Shown here: one piece after another, positions 8,255-17,214 of the stretch
Position numbering within the stretch: position 1 is the stretch's first letter
Layout of the letters: the number at the start of each line of letters is the position of its first letter
NCBI GenBank assembly: GCA_965217685.1
Contig: CBDCIZ010000003.1
Location: 806,001-870,000 of the forward strand
Origin: Aurantimonas sp965217685
Lineage (GTDB): Bacteria; Pseudomonadota; Alphaproteobacteria; Rhizobiales; Rhizobiaceae
Length of the DNA stretch: 64,000 bases
Direction of reading: 5' to 3'
Position numbers and translations under genes: made by a program
Notes under the pieces: generated by a model
The model's input: the letters and a program-made list of their open reading frames with translations, nothing else
Told to the model about the DNA's origin: nothing
Database searches by the model: none

Positions 8255-9263
8255 TGACGCCCTTCATCCCCTCCTCGGTATAGCGCGCGCCTCGAACCGC
8301 TTCCGGCCGGACGATCCGGCTTAGACGATCGCGCTCGTCGACGCCTAATTCAATGCCGATGGCGGCGACGTTCTGTTCGAGATATTCGATCGTCTTCGTT
8401 CCGGGAATCGGCACGATGTCGTCGCCCTGGGCGAGCACCCAGGCAAGCGCGAGCTGGGCGGGCGTGCAATTTTGTTCGATCGCCACCGACTGCACGGCGT
8501 CGATGAGCGCGATGTTTGCCGCGAGGTTTTCGGACGCAAAACGTGGATTGGTTTTGCGGAAGTCGTTGTCGGGCAGATCTTCGGTCGAAACGATCTTGCC
8601 TGTCAGAAAGCCCCGCCCGAGCGGTGAATAGGGAACAAAGCCGATGTTCAGCTTCCGACAGGTCGCGAGAACCTCGTTCTCGACCTCACGCGTCCAAAGC
8701 GAATATTCGCTCTGCAAGGCAGTGAGGGGATGGACGGCGTGTGCGCGTTCAAGCGTCTTGGAGCTTACCTCGCAGATCCCGAGATGGCGCACCTTCCCGT
8801 CGGCCACCAAGCCGGCCATGGCCTTCATCGTGTCCTCGATCGGGCGATTGGCGTCGACCCGGTGCACGTAGAAAAGATCGATCGTCTCGATACCCAGCCG
8901 CTTCAAGGAAGCATCGCATGCCGAACGCACATAGTCGGCCGTATTGTCGATGCCGCGCGCATAGGCACCCGGTTCCCGGCGGATGCCGAATTTGGTCGCG
9001 ATCGTCACTGCATCGCGGCCGCGCTCGGCGATCAATCTGCCGATCAGTTCCTCATTGTGGCCAAGCCCGTAGGTATCGGCCGTATCGAGGAGCGTCACGC
9101 CCAGATCGAGGGCACGGTTCAGCGTCGCATAGGACTTCTCGTCGTCGCGCTGCCCGTAAAATTCGCTCATACCCATGCATCCGAGGCCCAGAGCGGAGAC
9201 CTTCAAGCCGCCGTCGACAGCGCCAAGCGTTCGGCTTTGCAGGGAGGATTGCGAATTGACCAT
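8247..9263 (-). CDS. aldo/keto reductase
   Basis: A 338-residue (alpha/beta)8 barrel oxidoreductase of the AKR superfamily, close to the AKR13/YakC type. The catalytic set is visible: Asp and Tyr in LLDTADTYGLGHNEELIG, Lys in IATKFGIR and His in LFYVHRVD. The NADPH-binding C-terminal segment reads VPIPGTKTIEYLEQNVAA. Such enzymes reduce aldehydes and ketones in the cytosol. It belongs to a minus-strand run with the SDR and the GST, so a shared role in detoxifying carbonyl compounds is plausible but inferred. Confidence 0.9.
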   Translation of the reverse strand: MVNSQSSLQSRTLGAVDGGLKVSALGLGCMGMSEFYGQRDDEKSYATLNRALDLGVTLLDTADTYGLGHNEELIGRLIAERGRDAVTIATKFGIRREPGAYARGIDNTADYVRSACDASLKRLGIETIDLFYVHRVDANRPIEDTMKAMAGLVADGKVRHLGICEVSSKTLERAHAVHPLTALQSEYSLWTREVENEVLATCRKLNIGFVPYSPLGRGFLTGKIVSTEDLPDNDFRKTNPRFASENLAANIALIDAVQSVAIEQNCTPAQLALAWVLAQGDDIVPIPGTKTIEYLEQNVAAIGIELGVDERDRLSRIVRPEAVRGARYTEEGMKGVNV

Positions 9264-9381
9264 GAGTTTCTCGATATCCTGGGAGGCGATGCGACAAGGC
9301 CTCGTCGCATCGTACGATTTCGTTGCGCAAACGGATATGGCACGCCTGCCTGAACTCCGTCTCCGAAGGTGAGCCTATCAG

Positions 9382-9765
9382 TTAGCGCTCGCGAGTCAGA
9401 ACCATGCCGGCGTGATAAAGGACATCGTCCCGGAACTCGCCGTCGGCGGTGAAGCCGGTGTCGTCGACGTAGTCGATATGGTTGCCCGTGACCGTGTAGC
9501 GCCCTTGATAGGCACTGGCCCTCTTGCCTCGGGCTTCGTCATAACGTCCATTCGGGAGAAGTTCATGGCGAATATGGCCATCGGCCGTAACCCACATGCC
9601 GACGTAAGGGTGAGATTCTTGCTGCATTTGACGATTGTCCGTTTGTTCAATGTGGGCTTGGGCAAAGACGGCGACCGGAGCGCCAAAGTAGAGCAATCCG
9701 GCCGCCAAACTGATCCGGCTTGCTTTCAGTTGTCCCTCGTGCCGCTTGCCAAGCACTTTGATCAC
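9382..9765 (-). CDS. secreted Atu4866-domain protein
   Basis: The mature part HPYVGMWVTADGHIRHELLP, YQGRYTVTGNHIDYVDDTGF and the end ADGEFRDDVLYHAGMVLTRE match the small Atu4866 beta-sandwich family known from Agrobacterium. A signal peptide is visible before it: positively charged KRHEGQLKASR, hydrophobic ISLAAGLLYFGAPVAVF and an AQA cleavage site. The GTG at 9765, seven bases after the SDR stop, is chosen because it fits the signal peptide; a longer frame from 9855 would overlap the SDR gene. The family function is unknown; its neighbours suggest stress or redox-linked expression. Confidence 0.65.
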   Translation of the reverse strand: MIKVLGKRHEGQLKASRISLAAGLLYFGAPVAVFAQAHIEQTDNRQMQQESHPYVGMWVTADGHIRHELLPNGRYDEARGKRASAYQGRYTVTGNHIDYVDDTGFTADGEFRDDVLYHAGMVLTRER

Positions 9766-9772
9766 TTGCGGC

Positions 9773-10507
9773 TCAGTTCGCGTTTGCAACCGGGCGCACG
9801 ACGATCTCGGTCGTGTCGACGTCGGCTGGCTGCGAAATTGCGTGCAGGATCGCATTCGCGATGGCCTCCGGTTTGAGTGCGACGGCGCGAAACGTCTTCA
9901 TCGCTTCGCGAGCCGCCGCATCGGAAATCGTATCGGCGAGTTCGGACTCGACCACACCCGGACAAACGGAGGTGACGCGGATTTTGTCGTTCTCTTGGCG
10001 CAGGCCGTCCGAGATTGCCCGGACCGCAAACTTGGTCGCGCAGTAGACGGCCGCCGTCGGTGAAACCTGAAGGCCGCCGATGGAGGAGATGTTGACGATG
10101 TGACCGGATTGCCGCTCGTTCATCGAAGGCAGAACGGCGGCGATGCCGTGCAGCACACCCTTGATATTCACGTCGACCATGCGGTCCCATTCATCCACCT
10201 TCAGCGACACCATGGGGGACAGCGGCATGATGCCGGCGTTGTTGACAAGAACATCGATGCGCCCGAATTCGTCGAGCGCGGCCTTCGCGAATGTTTCGAA
10301 GTCTGAGAGCGATGTCACGTCGAGCGCCAAGGCGCGTGCCGTCCCACCCGCTTCGGTGATCTCCTTGGCAAGCGTTTCCAGGCGGTCGGTGCGCCGCGCA
10401 CCGATGACAACCACTGCACCTGCCTTTGCCAGTTCGCGCGCGGTGGCCTCGCCGATACCGCTGCTGGCGCCAGTGACGAGAACGATCTTTTCGGCAACGT
10501 TTTTCAT
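9773..10507 (-). CDS. short-chain dehydrogenase/reductase
   Basis: A 244-residue classical SDR. The cofactor motif TGASSGIGEATA sits near residue 12, NNAG follows near residue 88, and the catalytic Ser-Tyr-Lys set is in NISSIGG and YCATK. An Arg-rich segment after beta-2 (IGARRTDRLE) favours NADP(H). Homologues are widespread in soil bacteria as oxidoreductases of unknown substrate. It is divergent from a LysR gene across an 80-base spacer, the usual arrangement for a regulated target, and the Atu4866 protein follows closely downstream. Confidence 0.9.
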   Translation of the reverse strand: MKNVAEKIVLVTGASSGIGEATARELAKAGAVVVIGARRTDRLETLAKEITEAGGTARALALDVTSLSDFETFAKAALDEFGRIDVLVNNAGIMPLSPMVSLKVDEWDRMVDVNIKGVLHGIAAVLPSMNERQSGHIVNISSIGGLQVSPTAAVYCATKFAVRAISDGLRQENDKIRVTSVCPGVVESELADTISDAAAREAMKTFRAVALKPEAIANAILHAISQPADVDTTEIVVRPVANAN

Positions 10508-10586
10508 GAATCCAAGATTCCTTTTTTGAACGACAATCTGAAAGGCATATCTGGAACTTGGGACGGCGTTGCATTAGACGGGACTG

Positions 10587-11534
10587 ATGCAACGCAACTA
10601 TGAAAATGATGCATCAATCAGAATGGTCCTCGGCGATCTGGCGGCATTCGAAAAAGTCGCCGATCGGGGCAGCTTCACACGCGCCGCAGTCGAACTGGGC
10701 ATGTCGACATCGGCGCTCAGCCACGCCATCAAGAACCTCGAAGCACGGCTTGGAATTCGTCTCCTCCAGCGCAGCAACCGGAGCGTCGCCCCGAGCGAGG
10801 CAGGTGAAGAGTTTCTGCGGACGCTGGCGCCGGCGCTGCGCGACATCGAGCGTGGTCTGGAACGGCTGCACAGCTGGCGTGACAGCGCTTCCGGCACCGT
10901 GCGGATCACGACGGTCCGTCATGCCTACGAGACCATCATCCGTCCGGTGTTGCCGCAGCTCTCGCGCGACTACCCTGACGTGACCGTCGAAGTTCTGATC
11001 GACTACGGTCTTCGCGACATCGTTGCCGAACGTCTGGATGCCGGCATCCGGCTCGGTGAGATGGTGGAAAAGGACATGATCGCGGTTCGGGTCGGGCCCG
11101 ACCTGCGGATGGCCGCGGTGGCTTCGCCCTGCTACGTCGAAAAGTCGGGAGCGCCTCGCACACCGCGTGACCTGGCGGGTCATCGATGCATCAATTACCG
11201 GCTGATGGGGTCGAACAGTTTCTACGCCTGGGAGTTCGAAAGGGACGGTGAGGCTCTCGATGTCCATGTCGGCGGCCAGCTCACATTCAACGAGCCCGAC
11301 ACGATGCTGGGCGCGGCGCTCGATGGTCTGGGTGTTGCCTACGTGTTCGAGGATCAGATCCAGAGCCATGTTGCCGAAGGAAGCCTCGTCCGTCTCCTGG
11401 AAGACTGGACACCGCCATTCCCGGGTTTTCACCTCTACTATCCGTCGCGCCGTCAAACGCCGCCTGCGTTGGCCGCATTGATAGGAGCCCTCAGGCACAG
11501 CTGGGCTTCGTCGAAAGACGATTACGTGCGCTGA
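10587..11534 (+). CDS. LysR-family transcriptional regulator
   Basis: A 315-residue LysR regulator. The winged helix-turn-helix spans roughly residues 13-75, with FEKVADRGSFTRAAVELGMS, ALSHAIKNLEARLGIRLLQR and the wing SVAPSEAGEEFL. A periplasmic-binding-like effector domain follows from about residue 95. This subtype often controls an adjacent, divergently transcribed oxidoreductase, here the SDR starting at 10507. ATG 10587 has a GGGA just upstream; ATG 10623 (MVLGDLAAFEKVAD) is an equally credible start. Effector unknown. Confidence 0.9.
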   Translation: MQRNYENDASIRMVLGDLAAFEKVADRGSFTRAAVELGMSTSALSHAIKNLEARLGIRLLQRSNRSVAPSEAGEEFLRTLAPALRDIERGLERLHSWRDSASGTVRITTVRHAYETIIRPVLPQLSRDYPDVTVEVLIDYGLRDIVAERLDAGIRLGEMVEKDMIAVRVGPDLRMAAVASPCYVEKSGAPRTPRDLAGHRCINYRLMGSNSFYAWEFERDGEALDVHVGGQLTFNEPDTMLGAALDGLGVAYVFEDQIQSHVAEGSLVRLLEDWTPPFPGFHLYYPSRRQTPPALAALIGALRHSWASSKDDYVR

Positions 11535-11831
11535 GGGTACTGCAACCGACCGTCGAATTCGCTCGTCGAACAAGCGAGCGCGGCGGCTTCGGCTTCACCG
11601 GGGAATACGGCGTCGAGAGGAGGTTTCACGAAACGCGTCTCCACCGGCTGGCGCCGAGCTCGGCGAACCTGATCCGGTCCTATCTGTCGGGGCACATCCT
11701 TGGACGCCGCGCTCCAATCGAGGGCCAGCACATAGAACGGGCACCGTTGCGCGCGAAGATCGAAGCGGCTCGACCGGGTGGTTTTCGGCCAATCCGCTTT
11801 CAGTATCCTGACACCCTGAACCGACACGTCG
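11535..11831. other. intergenic, nothing recognised
   Basis: About 300 bases between the LysR stop and the VOC gene stop (convergent genes). Open frames on the minus strand run through it, but none resembles a known family or has a clear ribosome-binding site. No strong terminator hairpin was found by eye. Confidence 0.4.
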
Positions 11832-12221
11832 TCAGACCCGGTAAATGCCGCACAACTTGTTGCCGTCGGGATCGCGGACATAGGACAAATGGACCGGCCC
11901 CATAGTGCTGTGACGCAGCCCCGGCGCGGCCTCGATCGAAGTGCCCCCACGCGCGACTGCAACGTCGTGAAACGCTTTCACCTGCTTAGGGGAATTGCAT
12001 TTGAAGGCGACGGTGCTGCCGTTGGCGAACGTTGCCGGTTCGTCGTCGATGGGTTCGCTGACGCAGAAGGTGCTGCCATCGTGACGATAGAAGAGCCGAG
12101 TATGGCCGCTATCTGCCGTGTGGCGCATCGGCTCGCTCGCTCCGAGAACCCCGAGCACCGCATCGTAGAAGCGCTTTGAACGCTCGATATCGTTCGATCC
12201 GACCATCACGTGATTGAGCAA
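11832..12221 (-). CDS. VOC-family protein (glyoxalase/bleomycin-resistance fold)
   Basis: About 129 residues: LLNHVMVGSNDIERSKRFYD, then LFYRHDGSTFCVSEPIDDEP, VAFKCNSPKQVKAFHDVAVA and LSYVRDPDGNKLCGIYR, the two beta-alpha-beta-beta-beta modules of the vicinal-oxygen-chelate fold. The start is a TTG at 12221 behind a strong AGAGGAG at good spacing; this codon replaces the ATG usual for this family, and an upstream ATG at 12413 would add unrelated residues. Such proteins are small metal-dependent enzymes or binding proteins; the substrate is not evident. It follows the MarR gene on the same strand. Confidence 0.8.
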   Translation of the reverse strand: MLNHVMVGSNDIERSKRFYDAVLGVLGASEPMRHTADSGHTRLFYRHDGSTFCVSEPIDDEPATFANGSTVAFKCNSPKQVKAFHDVAVARGGTSIEAAPGLRHSTMGPVHLSYVRDPDGNKLCGIYRV

Positions 12222-12418
12222 GCGTTTTCTCCTCTGCGGCACCGCCGTTCCGGGTTTGCCGCGGTAAAGCATGTTGAATCGATACTGCCGTCTGGTGGGA
12301 TGGCAACTTTTAAAAAGCGCCGCCGCGCCACGCGCGAACTGAACAAGGGTGAAGCCGAGAACACCTTGAAGCGCACCATCTTCTTCCATCGGTTCGGCCG
12401 CGTCCGCGATCATGGCCT

Positions 12419-12922
12419 TCAGGCGTGCTTTTCGTCTGGCACCTTCTGAGACGTTTCGATCGCGTTTTCCGGCAACTCTATCAGATCGTCGACGAACCGC
12501 CGCATCAGGCGCACAAGATTACCGAAATCCTCATCGCTCCACCCCTTCAGGATGGGAGCTGCGATGCGCTCGCGGGCGGCGTCGAGCGCTTCGATCACGC
12601 AAAGCCCTTGTGACGTCACAACAGCTTCGTTGATCCGGCGATCGGCGGTGCTCGACTGGCGCTCGATCAGCTTCAGTTTTTGAAGTTTCGTCACCTGGCG
12701 ACTGACCGTCGTGTAATCACGACCGACCCTTTCGGCGAGGTCGACCACACCGACGGGACCAAATCGCCCCACCCCGACCAGGAGCGGATAAAGGGCTCGA
12801 TCGAGACTAAGGCCTGCCTCTCGAAGAACGGTGTCGTCGCGCTGAGGACGATTCATCATTGCAAAGAGATCGACCATCGCCCCGTGAAGCGTCCGTATGT
12901 CCTTCTTGGTTTTGCCAGCCAT
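12419..12922 (-). CDS. MarR-family transcriptional regulator
   Basis: About 167 residues from MAGKTKKDIRTLHGAMVDLF. The winged helix is in VDLAERVGRDYTTVSRQVTK followed by LKLIERQSSTADRRINEAVV, the DxR wing signature of MarR proteins. It is divergent from the MFS/monooxygenase pair, with two copies of a GTGCATTATGCAC-type palindrome in the spacer, so it probably represses both itself and the pump until a phenolic or drug-like ligand binds. The start at 12922 follows AAGAGG; an upstream frame from 12964 would translate the operator itself. Confidence 0.88.
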   Translation of the reverse strand: MAGKTKKDIRTLHGAMVDLFAMMNRPQRDDTVLREAGLSLDRALYPLLVGVGRFGPVGVVDLAERVGRDYTTVSRQVTKLQKLKLIERQSSTADRRINEAVVTSQGLCVIEALDAARERIAAPILKGWSDEDFGNLVRLMRRFVDDLIELPENAIETSQKVPDEKHA

Positions 12923-12948
12923 TGAACGACCTCTTCTTCGCCTGATCG

Positions 12949-12965
12949 CGTGCATTATGCACATG
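12949..12965. promoter_or_regulatory. MarR operator, copy 1
   Basis: CGTGCATTATGCACATG contains the dyad GTGCAT-T-ATGCAC and lies 27 bases upstream of the MarR start. The same dyad recurs about 49 bases away at 12997-13013. Two near-identical palindromes between divergent genes are the classical layout of a MarR autoregulated operator pair. Assignment to this MarR protein is inference. Confidence 0.7.
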
Positions 12966-12996
12966 ACTATTGACCGTCGGCAAGGTGTCGCTTAGT

Positions 12997-13013
12997 ATGT
13001 GCATAATGCACAT
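12997..13013. promoter_or_regulatory. MarR operator, copy 2
   Basis: ATGTGCATAATGCACAT is a perfect 8-base inverted repeat about a single central base. It lies 23 bases before the MFS start, where a bound repressor would block transcription or initiation of the pump operon. It matches copy 1 over the core GTGCATWATGCAC. Confidence 0.75.
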
Positions 13014-13035
13014 GATTTCGACAGCGAGGTTCGCG

Positions 13036-14316
13036 ATGACAAGGTCCGACATTACGAGCGCTGAGGCGAGCACGGCGCTCGAACAGTCGCCGCGGCCACC
13101 CCGTCTTGATCTGTCCCTGATCATGCCGGTCTTCGTCGTCGTCAGCCTCGACGCCGCGAGTGCCGCTGCGATCCTCGCGGTTCTGCCGTTTTTCCTGCGC
13201 GGACTGGGTGCAAGCCCCCTCGTTTTCGGGACCGTCCTGGGAGCCGAGGCGCTGAGCCTTTTCATCGCAGCGCCAATTTTAGGCCAGATGGCGGACCGAT
13301 TTGGGCGAAAGACCATCCTTCTCGTCAGCCAGGCGGGCGCACTTCTCAGCCTGTCGCTCCTGTCTTTTGCACACAGCGTCCTCGTCGTGCTTCTCGCGCG
13401 TGTCCTTCTCGGTCTGACCGCCGCGAACTTTTCTGCCGCCGCCGCCTATGCCGCCGACAAATCGAGCACGGTCAATCGCCGGCAGGCGATCGGTATCCTG
13501 AGCGCAGGACTTGGCCTCGGCGGCGTCGTCGGGCCAAGCCTTTCCGGATACCTCTCCGATATCAGCCTGACGGCGCCCGTATGGGCCGCCCTGGCTCTTT
13601 CGGCGACCAGCATGACCGTCACGGGCGTGTTTATCAGGCGCGACCGGGTCGCCGGACAACTCGACGATAAAAAGCTGGACGGCGAGACGGTTCGAGACAA
13701 GGTCTCGTTCCGTTCGATCATCACCTCGCCGGTTGTCCGTGTTCTCATCGCAGTGCTGCTTTGCCACTATTTCGCCTACGGGCTGTTCAGCTCGCAGCTC
13801 CCGGTTTTTCTTGCCGACACCTTCATCTGGAACGGGCACGCCTTCGGGACGAAGGAACTCGGCTACATCCTTGCCGCCGACGGGGTCATTAACATCCTGG
13901 CTCAGCTGTTTCTTCTGGGCTGGCTCGGACGACGCATTTCCGAACGCAATCTGATTGTCCTGCTCTTCACCCTTCTCGCGACCGGCTACATCGCGGCCGG
14001 GATGGCCCACACCATCGCGACACTGGCCTTCGCGGTTCTTTGCGTAAGCACGGGCGTCGCGCTTGCCCGCCCGACTTTCCTGGCCGCATTGTCGGTGCAT
14101 GTCGCGCAGCAGCGGCAGGGGGTCGTCATGGGCACGATGCAGGCCCTCGTCTCGTTGACCGATGTCGTTTCCCCCGTGCTTGCCGGGCTGATCCTGGGCC
14201 TCGGTTTTTATACGTCATGGATCGGCGTGGTCGTGGCCATCGCACTTGGCGGCGCCGTTCTGGCTCGCTTCAGGCTTCCCAAAACTGATCCGGAACTGGC
14301 GGCAAGCCCGTCATGA
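13036..14316 (+). CDS. MFS efflux transporter (DHA1/TetA-like)
   Basis: About 426 residues with twelve predicted helices. MFS motif A is seen as GQMADRFGRKTILLVS between helices 2 and 3, and motif C-like Gly/Pro-rich sequence GLGLGGVVGPSLSGYL in helix 5 marks a drug:proton antiporter. Closest in layout to TetA-type exporters. The ATG at 13036 follows AGCGAGG. It is the first gene of a plus-strand pair with a flavin monooxygenase, opposite a MarR repressor; TetA-like pump plus flavoprotein hydroxylase suggests combined export and modification of an aromatic or drug-like compound. Confidence 0.88.
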   Translation: MTRSDITSAEASTALEQSPRPPRLDLSLIMPVFVVVSLDAASAAAILAVLPFFLRGLGASPLVFGTVLGAEALSLFIAAPILGQMADRFGRKTILLVSQAGALLSLSLLSFAHSVLVVLLARVLLGLTAANFSAAAAYAADKSSTVNRRQAIGILSAGLGLGGVVGPSLSGYLSDISLTAPVWAALALSATSMTVTGVFIRRDRVAGQLDDKKLDGETVRDKVSFRSIITSPVVRVLIAVLLCHYFAYGLFSSQLPVFLADTFIWNGHAFGTKELGYILAADGVINILAQLFLLGWLGRRISERNLIVLLFTLLATGYIAAGMAHTIATLAFAVLCVSTGVALARPTFLAALSVHVAQQRQGVVMGTMQALVSLTDVVSPVLAGLILGLGFYTSWIGVVVAIALGGAVLARFRLPKTDPELAASPS

Positions 14317-14417
14317 CGAACAAGGACGTCGCCGCCGGAAGCCCGGCGGCCGTTCCGAAAACCGGCATTCACCTGCCGAACACCACGCGACGTTCGATAA
14401 TCAAGGAATCAAACGTG

Positions 14418-15962
14418 ATGACCTATTCAAAGAACGAGACTTCAAGAAGCTCTGACCTCGACGTGCTGATTTGCGGTGCTGGCGCGGCCGGTCTCACCCT
14501 GGCGACAGACCTCGCACGGCGTGGTGTCGATTTCCGGCTGATCGAAAAGCAGAACGATCCCTTTCGCGGATCGCGGGGCAAGGGCATCCAGCCTCGCACA
14601 CAGGAGGTGTTCGAGGACCTCGGTATCATCGACCGGGTCGTGGCTCTCGGGGGTCTATACCCGCCGCAGCGGGAATACCGCGATGACGGGACCTTTCAGG
14701 ACACGGTTGTCGTCGAACTGCCCGACCCGACCCCGGCGGAACCCTATCAGATACCCTTGCTGGTTCCGCAGTTCCTGACCGAGGCGGCGCTGCGCGAACG
14801 CCTCGCCGAACTCGGGCACCCGCCGGACTATGGCTGCGAACTGATCGGTTTCGAACAACGCGATGACGGCGTCAGCGTGACGATCGCCGGCCCCAAAGGA
14901 GAAGAAGTGGTTCGCGCCCGCTTTCTTGTGGGAGCCGACGGGGGAAGAAGCTTCGTTCGGCACCATCTCGGCATCGGCTTTCCCGGCAAGACTTTGGGCG
15001 TGCGAGCGATCGTCGCCGATGTCCTGCTGTCCGGGCTTGGCCGTGATGCCTGGCACCGGTTCGGCAAAGGAGACATGACGCGCCAGATCTCCGTCTGCCC
15101 TCTGGCGGGGACGGACATGTTCCAGCTTCAGGGACCGATCCCGATGGAAGGCGGGATCGATCTGTCCGCCGAGGGACTCACGAAGATCGTCCGGGAACGG
15201 AGCGGCCGCTCCGGCATCAGCGTCGAATCCGTGTCATGGGCCTCCGCATTCAAGATGAATGCGCGTCTTGCCGACCGCTATCGGGACGGTCGGGTTTTTC
15301 TCGCGGGAGATGCGGCTCATACGCATCCGCCGACAGGAGGACAAGGGCTGAACACGGGTGTGCAGGACGCCTATAACCTCGGCTGGAAAATCGGCGCCGT
15401 CCTGAATGGCGCCCCAAATTCGCTGCTCGACAGCTACGAGGCAGAACGGAGACCGATCGCAGAAGCCATGCTGGGTCTTTCGACCAAGCTGCTCGATGCC
15501 GCCAAGCGCGGTGAAATGCGACGCGGCCGCGAGGTGCATCAGCTCGATATCGGCTACCCTGAATCGCGTATCGCCCTGGAAGAGCCTGAACGGACCAGCG
15601 GGGTGCTGGCAGGCGACCGTGCGCCTGACGCTCCGATCCGCGGCGTCGCCGGTCAGCCGACACGCCTGTTCGAGCTTTTCAAGGGACCGCACTGGACGCT
15701 TCTCGGCTTCGAGGTCGAGCGGCACTCCGACGTCGAACCGCGCGCCAATCTTCACATTCACACGGTCGGGCCGCGCGGTGATATCGTCGACGATGGCGGA
15801 TATATAAAGCAGGCATTCGACATTGCGCCCGGCGACTGGGTGCTGGTTCGTCCGGACGGCTATGTCGGTGCGATCGTCGCCTCTGGCAATATCGATGCTC
15901 TTGAAGGGTATCTGCGAACGGTCGGCCTCGGTGTAGGCGCCTGCATGCGCCTATTTGAGTAG
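14418..15962 (+). CDS. FAD-dependent aromatic monooxygenase (PheA/TfdB family)
   Basis: About 514 residues. The FAD motif VLICGAGAAGLTLATDLARR is followed by the GxDG-type motif FLVGADGGRSFVR and the second FAD-phosphate motif GRVFLAGDAAHTHPPTGGQG; a C-terminal thioredoxin-like domain (GDRAPDAPIRGVAG...PDGYVGAIV) fits class A phenol-type hydroxylases. Substrates of the family are phenols, and some members inactivate antibiotics. ATG 14418 lies behind AAGGAA; an alternative ATG at 14313 overlaps the MFS stop as ATGA. The last 12 bases overlap the convergent ABC binding-protein gene. Confidence 0.88.
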   Translation: MTYSKNETSRSSDLDVLICGAGAAGLTLATDLARRGVDFRLIEKQNDPFRGSRGKGIQPRTQEVFEDLGIIDRVVALGGLYPPQREYRDDGTFQDTVVVELPDPTPAEPYQIPLLVPQFLTEAALRERLAELGHPPDYGCELIGFEQRDDGVSVTIAGPKGEEVVRARFLVGADGGRSFVRHHLGIGFPGKTLGVRAIVADVLLSGLGRDAWHRFGKGDMTRQISVCPLAGTDMFQLQGPIPMEGGIDLSAEGLTKIVRERSGRSGISVESVSWASAFKMNARLADRYRDGRVFLAGDAAHTHPPTGGQGLNTGVQDAYNLGWKIGAVLNGAPNSLLDSYEAERRPIAEAMLGLSTKLLDAAKRGEMRRGREVHQLDIGYPESRIALEEPERTSGVLAGDRAPDAPIRGVAGQPTRLFELFKGPHWTLLGFEVERHSDVEPRANLHIHTVGPRGDIVDDGGYIKQAFDIAPGDWVLVRPDGYVGAIVASGNIDALEGYLRTVGLGVGACMRLFE

Positions 15963-17186
15963 AGGCTGTATCTTGTCGGTCATCACTGCTGCCGCCTCGT
16001 CGCTCGACATCTGGCCGTTGCCGATTGCGGTCATCTCGTCGAGGACGATCTGGCTGATGCGGACGCCGTTCCGGCCGGGCCAGGCGAACCAGGGCAAGGC
16101 ACGGCCGATCTGTTTGGCGCTTGTCTCGAAGGCCGGGTTTTCGGCATAAAACGGCGCCAGCACTTCAAGTGCCCTGGCATTGGTCGGCATGTAGCCGGTC
16201 TGCTCGACGATCATCGCCTGGGCCTTCGGCCCGGTGCCGGAGAGAATGTAGTCGAAGGCGGCCGCGCGCTTTTGCGGATCGTCTGTCAGGATGACGGCCG
16301 CCATGCCGCCGGAAGCAACGCCGCCATCGGGCACCATCTTCGGCATTTCGGCTGTGCCCCATGCGAAGCGGTCGCCGATCTCCCGCGAGAAGGAGCGGAC
16401 CGCTGCGGTCGAGTTGAAGTACAGGCCGAGCTGGCCGGCATACATCTGCTGGCGCGCCGCCTTGTCGGCGATCGGCTGCTGGCCGGCCTCGTCGAAGAAG
16501 CGCTCGTAGGTGTGGAGCGCGGCCTTCCCTTCGGTTGTCGCGAAGGCGATCGTCTTCCCGTCGTCTTCGATCGGCGACAGGCCGTCGGTGGCGAGAATGT
16601 TCTGGGTCATCCAGTCGTCGTCGCCCAGCGTGTAGTACATGCCGGAAATGTCCGGGCCCAGCGCATTGATCTTCTTGGCGAGCGCAATCGTCTCGTCCCA
16701 GGTGGTCGGCATGTTATCCGGATCACCGCCGGCCTTTTGCACCAGATCCTTGTTGTAGAACATCACCGGCGTCGAACTCGTCCAGGGCAAACCGTATTGC
16801 ACACCGTCGATCTGAGTCAGAGACAGGATGTCCGGCGTATAGCCCATCGACGCCATGTCCTTGTCCTTCATCACATCGTCGAGCGGCTCGACCATGTCGC
16901 GCGCCACGAGGTTGCGAAGGAGGTGCGAGCCGACCATGAAGACGTCCGGCGGGTCGCCGGCGAGATTTTGCCGGATCACCGAGACAAGCCCCTCGTCATA
17001 GTCCGGCGACGGCGCCTGGAAGCTGATCTTCACGTCCGGGTGCTCGGCCATGAAATCGTTGGCGATCTTCTCCTGCCAGACGGAATGGTGTGGCCATGCG
17101 TGGAAGACGGTCAGATCCGTCTGCTGCGCGGCAGCCGTTGCCGACAGCGCCGCGAGGCCGATTATGGAAAGAAGCAGGCGTTTCAT
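15951..17186 (-). CDS. ABC sugar-type substrate-binding protein
   Basis: About 411 residues with a signal peptide (MKRLLLSIIGLAALSATAAA, cleavage before QQTD). The mature protein begins LTVFHAWPHHSVWQEKIAND and contains DPPDVFMVGSHLLRNLVARD and YGLPWTSSTPVMFYNKDL, hallmarks of family 1 (UgpB/MalE-like) binding proteins. It would capture a sugar, oligosaccharide or glycerophosphodiester in the periplasm. It is the last gene of the operon after ATPase and two permeases, an unusual but known order. The ATG at 17186 follows AAGGGA. Confidence 0.88.
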   Translation of the reverse strand: MKRLLLSIIGLAALSATAAAQQTDLTVFHAWPHHSVWQEKIANDFMAEHPDVKISFQAPSPDYDEGLVSVIRQNLAGDPPDVFMVGSHLLRNLVARDMVEPLDDVMKDKDMASMGYTPDILSLTQIDGVQYGLPWTSSTPVMFYNKDLVQKAGGDPDNMPTTWDETIALAKKINALGPDISGMYYTLGDDDWMTQNILATDGLSPIEDDGKTIAFATTEGKAALHTYERFFDEAGQQPIADKAARQQMYAGQLGLYFNSTAAVRSFSREIGDRFAWGTAEMPKMVPDGGVASGGMAAVILTDDPQKRAAAFDYILSGTGPKAQAMIVEQTGYMPTNARALEVLAPFYAENPAFETSAKQIGRALPWFAWPGRNGVRISQIVLDEMTAIGNGQMSSDEAAAVMTDKIQPLLK

Positions 17187-17214
17187 GGGGTGAATCCCTT
17201 CGAGGCTCGACAAT

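Noticed and set aside
11522..11962. 146-residue minus-strand frame between LysR and VOC genes
   Set aside because: Overlaps the VOC gene in another frame, has no ribosome-binding site and no family likeness.
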